Assembly: GCA_016711085.1 (NCBI GenBank)
Contig: JADJTR010000008.1
Span: 1-64,000, forward strand
DNA length: 64,000 nt
DNA from: Phyllobacteriaceae bacterium
GTDB lineage: Bacteria; Pseudomonadota; Alphaproteobacteria; Rhizobiales; Rhizobiaceae
Reading direction: 5' to 3'
The notes under the pieces are model-generated. The model saw nothing but the letters and a program-made list of their open reading frames with translations. It was not told the DNA's origin and did no database searches. A program made the position numbers and the translations under genes. This document shows, piece after piece, positions 61,092-64,000 of the stretch (position 1 is the stretch's first letter; the number at the start of each line of letters is the position of its first letter).

Positions 61092-61816
61092 TGGGCCAGA
61101 AAGTCAATCCGATCGGCCTGCGCCTCGGCATCAACCGGACCTGGGATTCGCGTTGGTACGCCAACACCGGCGAATACGGCCGCCTTCTCCATGAGGATCT
61201 GAAGATCCGCAAATTCATCGAGAAGGAAATGAAGCAGGCTGGCGTCGCCAAGGTTGTCATCGAGCGCCCGCACAAGAAGTGCCGTGTCACCATCCATGCC
61301 GCGCGCCCGGGCCTGATCATCGGCAAGAAGGGCGCCGACATCGAGAAGCTGCGCAAGAAGCTGACCGAGATGACGAAGTCCGAGACGCACCTCAACATCG
61401 TCGAGGTGCGCAAGCCGGAGACCGACGCGACCCTCGTCGCCCAGTCGATCGCGCAGCAGCTCGAGCGCCGCGTCGCGTTCCGCCGCGCCATGAAGCGCGC
61501 CGTGCAGTCGGCCATGCGTCTCGGCGCCGAGGGCATCCGCATCAATTGTTCGGGCCGTCTCGGCGGCGCCGAAATCGCCCGCATGGAATGGTACCGCGAA
61601 GGCCGCGTGCCGCTGCACACGCTGCGCGCCGACGTCGACTACGGCACCGCCGAGGCGCAGACCGCCTACGGCACCTGCGGCGTCAAGGTCTGGGTGTTCA
61701 AGGGCGAGATCCTCGAGCACGACCCGATGGCTTCGGAACGCCGCGCCACCGAAGGCGCGAGGCGGGCCGGCGCCGGCGGCCGCGAGACGCCCGAGGCGCG
61801 CCGGAATTTGGAGTGA
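61091..61816 (+). CDS. rpsC: Ribosomal protein S3
   Basis: 241 residues from ATG 61091. It contains the KH domain (AARPGLIIGKKGADIEKLRK) and the C-terminal domain with RINCSGRLGGAEIARMEWYR; part of the mRNA entry helicase. Confidence 0.97.
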   Translation: MGQKVNPIGLRLGINRTWDSRWYANTGEYGRLLHEDLKIRKFIEKEMKQAGVAKVVIERPHKKCRVTIHAARPGLIIGKKGADIEKLRKKLTEMTKSETHLNIVEVRKPETDATLVAQSIAQQLERRVAFRRAMKRAVQSAMRLGAEGIRINCSGRLGGAEIARMEWYREGRVPLHTLRADVDYGTAEAQTAYGTCGVKVWVFKGEILEHDPMASERRATEGARRAGAGGRETPEARRNLE

Positions 61817-61823
61817 GACCACG

Positions 61824-62237
61824 ATGCTGCAGCCAAAGCGCACAAAGTTCCGCAAGCAGTTCAAGGGCCGTATTTCGGGCGTCGCCAAGGGCGGCATGAA
61901 CCTGGATTTCGGCGCCTTCGGATTGAAGGCCATGGAGCCGGAACGCGTCACCGCGCGTCAGATCGAAGCGGCCCGCCGTGCGATCACCCGCGAGATGAAG
62001 CGCGCCGGCCGCGTGTGGATCCGAATTTTCCCGGATGTGCCGGTGACCAAGAAGCCGACCGAAGTCCGCATGGGCAAGGGCAAGGGCGCGGTGGAATTGT
62101 GGGCGTGCCGGGTCAAGCCCGGCCGCGTCATGTTCGAAATCGACGGCGTCGATGAAGAGACGGCCCGCGAAGCGCTGCGCCTCGGCGCCGCCAAGCTGCC
62201 GATCAAGACCCGTTTCGTCCAGCGCATCGCCGAGTGA
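61824..62237 (+). CDS. rplP: Ribosomal protein L16
   Basis: 137 residues; LQPKRTKFRKQFKGRISG, FPDVPVTKKPTEVRMGKGKG and the loop next to the A-site are present. Seven bases after rpsC. Confidence 0.97.
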   Translation: MLQPKRTKFRKQFKGRISGVAKGGMNLDFGAFGLKAMEPERVTARQIEAARRAITREMKRAGRVWIRIFPDVPVTKKPTEVRMGKGKGAVELWACRVKPGRVMFEIDGVDEETAREALRLGAAKLPIKTRFVQRIAE

Positions 62238-62245
62238 GGTCAGAC

Positions 62246-62445
62246 ATGAACGCCGCAGACATCCGGGGCAAGACGCCCGACCAGCTCGCCGACGATCTCG
62301 CCTCGCTGAAGAAGGAGCAGTTCAACCTGCGCTTCCAGAAGGCGACCGGCCAGGTGGAAAAACCGCCCGCGTGCGCCAGGTGCGCCGCGACATCGCCCGC
62401 ATCAAGACCATTGCCGCTGAAAAAGCGGCGCAGAAGAAGGGCTGA
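62246..62445 (+). CDS. rpmC: Ribosomal protein L29 (one-base frameshift near 62362)
   Basis: A two-helix protein at the tunnel exit. ATG 62246 opens MNAADIRGKTPDQLADDLAS; the frame breaks after GQVEK at an A5 run (62358-62362). One more A restores EKTARVRQVRRDIARIKTIA and the stop at 62445, giving the usual length of about 66 residues. Confidence 0.92.
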
Positions 62446-62449
62446 GATC

Positions 62450-62689
62450 ATGCCGAAGCGCGTCCTGCAGGGCACCGTCGTCAGCGACAAGAACGAAAAG
62501 ACCGTGGTCGTGCGCGTCGAGCGTCGCTTCACCCATCCGGTGATGAAGAAGACCGTGCGCATGTCGAAGAAGTACAAGGCGCATGACGAGGCCAACGCCT
62601 GCAAGGTGGGCGACATCGTCATGATCCAGGAGTCGAAGCCGATCTCCAAGGACAAGCGCTGGGTCGTCGTGACCGGCGACGCGCAGTGA
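62450..62689 (+). CDS. rpsQ: Ribosomal protein S17
   Basis: 79 residues from ATG 62450: MPKRVLQGTVVSDKNEKTVV, then RRFTHPVMKKTVRMSKKYKA and IQESKPISKDKRW, the OB-fold S17. Four bases after the L29 stop. Confidence 0.96.
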   Translation: MPKRVLQGTVVSDKNEKTVVVRVERRFTHPVMKKTVRMSKKYKAHDEANACKVGDIVMIQESKPISKDKRWVVVTGDAQ

Positions 62690-62756
62690 CGGCAAGGAAA
62701 CTGACCGGTTCGCGCAGCCTGCGTGTTCCGGGTGAGAAAAAAGAAGGCGGCCTGTC

Positions 62757-63125
62757 ATGATTCAGATGCAAACAAACCTCGACGTCGCGGACAATTCCGG
62801 CGCGCGTCGCGTCATGTGCATCAAGGTGCTGGGCGGTTCGAAGCGGAAATACGCCTCCGTCGGCGACATCATCGTGGTGTCGATCAAGGAGGCCATTCCG
62901 CGCGGCCGCGTCAAGAAGGGCGATGTGATGAAGGCGGTCGTGGTGCGCACGGCCAAGGACATCCGCCGCGCCGACGGTTCGGTGATCCGGTTCGACCGGA
63001 ACGCCGCCGTCCTCGTCGACAACAAGAAAGAGCCGATCGGCACGCGCATCTTCGGACCGGTTCCGCGCGAACTTCGCGCCCGGAACCACATGAAGATCAT
63101 CTCGCTCGCGCCTGAAGTGCTGTAA
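62757..63125 (+). CDS. rplN: Ribosomal protein L14
   Basis: 122 residues; MIQMQTNLDVADNSGARRVM and RVKKGDVMKAVVVRTAKDIR with DGSVIRFDRNAAVL are diagnostic. Confidence 0.97.
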   Translation: MIQMQTNLDVADNSGARRVMCIKVLGGSKRKYASVGDIIVVSIKEAIPRGRVKKGDVMKAVVVRTAKDIRRADGSVIRFDRNAAVLVDNKKEPIGTRIFGPVPRELRARNHMKIISLAPEVL

Positions 63126-63138
63126 GGAGCCGAGAGCC

Positions 63139-63451
63139 ATGCAGAAGATCCGCAAGGGCGACAAAGTCGTCGTGCTCGCCGGCAAGGACAAGGGCCGGTC
63201 GGGCGAAATCATCAAGATGATGCCGAGCGACGATGCCGCGCTGGTGCGCGGGATCAACATGATCGCCGCCACCAGCGCCAGACCCAGACCCAGGAAGGCG
63301 GCATCATCGCAAGGAAGCGCCGATCCATGTTTCCAACCTCGCCATCGTCGACCCCAAGGACGGCAAGCCGACCCGCGTCGGCTTCACCATCGGCAAGGAC
63401 GGCAAGAAGGTGCGCGTGGCGAAGCGTTCGGGAGCGACCATCGATGGCTAA
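63139..63451 (+). CDS. rplX: Ribosomal protein L24 (two one-base losses near 63267 and 63310)
   Basis: First protein to bind 23S rRNA in assembly. It opens MQKIRKGDKVVVLAGKDKGR (KOW motif). After GINMI the frame shifts to RHQRQTQTQEGGII and again to KEAPIHVSNLAIVDPKDGKP, ending KRSGATIDG and TAA at 63449-63451. Restoring one base at each point yields about 104 residues, the normal length. Confidence 0.92.
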
Positions 63452-64000
63452 GACCGAAAAATACACGCCGCGCATGAAAGAGCGCTACGAGCAGGCCATC
63501 CGCAAGGAGATGCTCGAGCAGTTCAAGTACGGCAACGCCATGGAAGTGCCGCGCCTCGACAAGATCGTCATCAACATGGGCGTCGGCGAGGCGACGGGCG
63601 ATTCCAAGAAGCCGACCGTCGCCGCGGAGGATCTTTCCGCCATCGCCGGCCAGAAGGCCGTGATTACGCGCTCGCGCAAGGCCATCGCCGCCTTCAAGCT
63701 GCGCGAAGGCATGCCGATCGGCGCCAAGGTGACGCTGCGCAAGGACCGCATGTACGAATTCCTCGACCGCCTGGTCACCATCGCGCTGCCGCGCGTCCGC
63801 GACTTCCGCGGCCTGAATCCGAAGAGCTTCGATGGCCGCGGCAACTACGCCATGGGCATCAAGGAGCACATCGTGTTCCCGGAGATCAACTACGACAAGG
63901 TCGATCAGACCTGGGGAATGGACATCATCGTGTGTACGACCGCCAAGACGGACGACGAGGCCCGGGCTCTGCTCAAGGCTTTCAACTTCCCCTTCCGGCA
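63444..64000 (+). CDS. rplE: Ribosomal protein L5 (runs off the window)
   Basis: 185 residues visible, nearly the full protein: MAKTEKYTPRMKERYEQAI, VINMGVGEATGDSKKPTVAA, RDFRGLNPKSFDGRGNYAMG and the C-terminal FNFPFR. It binds 5S rRNA. Its ATG overlaps the rplX stop by eight bases. The stop codon lies just beyond base 64000. Confidence 0.95.
   Translation, partial: MAKTEKYTPRMKERYEQAIRKEMLEQFKYGNAMEVPRLDKIVINMGVGEATGDSKKPTVAAEDLSAIAGQKAVITRSRKAIAAFKLREGMPIGAKVTLRKDRMYEFLDRLVTIALPRVRDFRGLNPKSFDGRGNYAMGIKEHIVFPEINYDKVDQTWGMDIIVCTTAKTDDEARALLKAFNFPFR

Overview
The window is one contiguous piece of an alphaproteobacterial chromosome. High GC, the rhizobial-type suf gene order, an RNase E followed by AmiC and PBP1A, and the order tRNA-Tyr, tRNA-Gly, tuf, tRNA-Trp, secE, nusG, rplKAJL, rpoBC, rpsL, rpsG, fusA, tuf, S10/spc point to the order Hyphomicrobiales (Rhizobiales). 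The genus cannot be fixed from the sequence alone.

Layout. 1-13.5 kb: envelope and housekeeping genes. These are an M48 protease with a DsbA-like oxidase, an aminotransferase, RNase E, the amidase AmiC, PBP1A, release factor 2 with its programmed frameshift, an M23 peptidase and a Bcp peroxiredoxin. 13.6-20.2 kb: a large AsmA-like protein, TyrRS, AnmK and an alpha/beta hydrolase. 20.3-28.1 kb: a nine-gene SUF Fe-S cluster operon, with an Irr-type iron box upstream and two non-canonical passengers, a Trp-rich protein and a cupin. 28.2-29.4 kb: an orphan Flp pilin and an AT-rich insert with an HNH-like gene abutting tRNA-Thr. 29.5-36.6 kb: NAD kinase, DEAD-box helicase, aldehyde dehydrogenase, TfoX-like protein, RlmB and a DUF4407 membrane protein. 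36.7-64 kb: the translation/transcription super-cluster, interrupted by a Phd/PIN toxin-antitoxin pair between tuf and tRNA-Trp.

Sequence quality matters here. rpoB, rpoC, tyrS, rplJ, rpmC, rplX, rne and the DEAD-box helicase are all broken by one-base indels or a nonsense codon. The M48 and DsbA genes appear fused, and a block of about 345 bases near 52.06-52.40 kb holds only G/C runs with a few A. Essential genes cannot all be dead in one cell, so I read these as base-calling or assembly errors and annotate each gene over its full span.

The best candidates for biology beyond the textbook are four. They are the Trp-rich protein and cupin pair translationally coupled inside the suf operon, the two iron/dyad elements upstream of suf, a pair of unusually divergent EF-Tu paralogues, and a shared CtrA-like half-site at matching distance upstream of two peptidoglycan hydrolase genes. 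I saw no convincing complete new system such as a defence island, CRISPR array or prophage.
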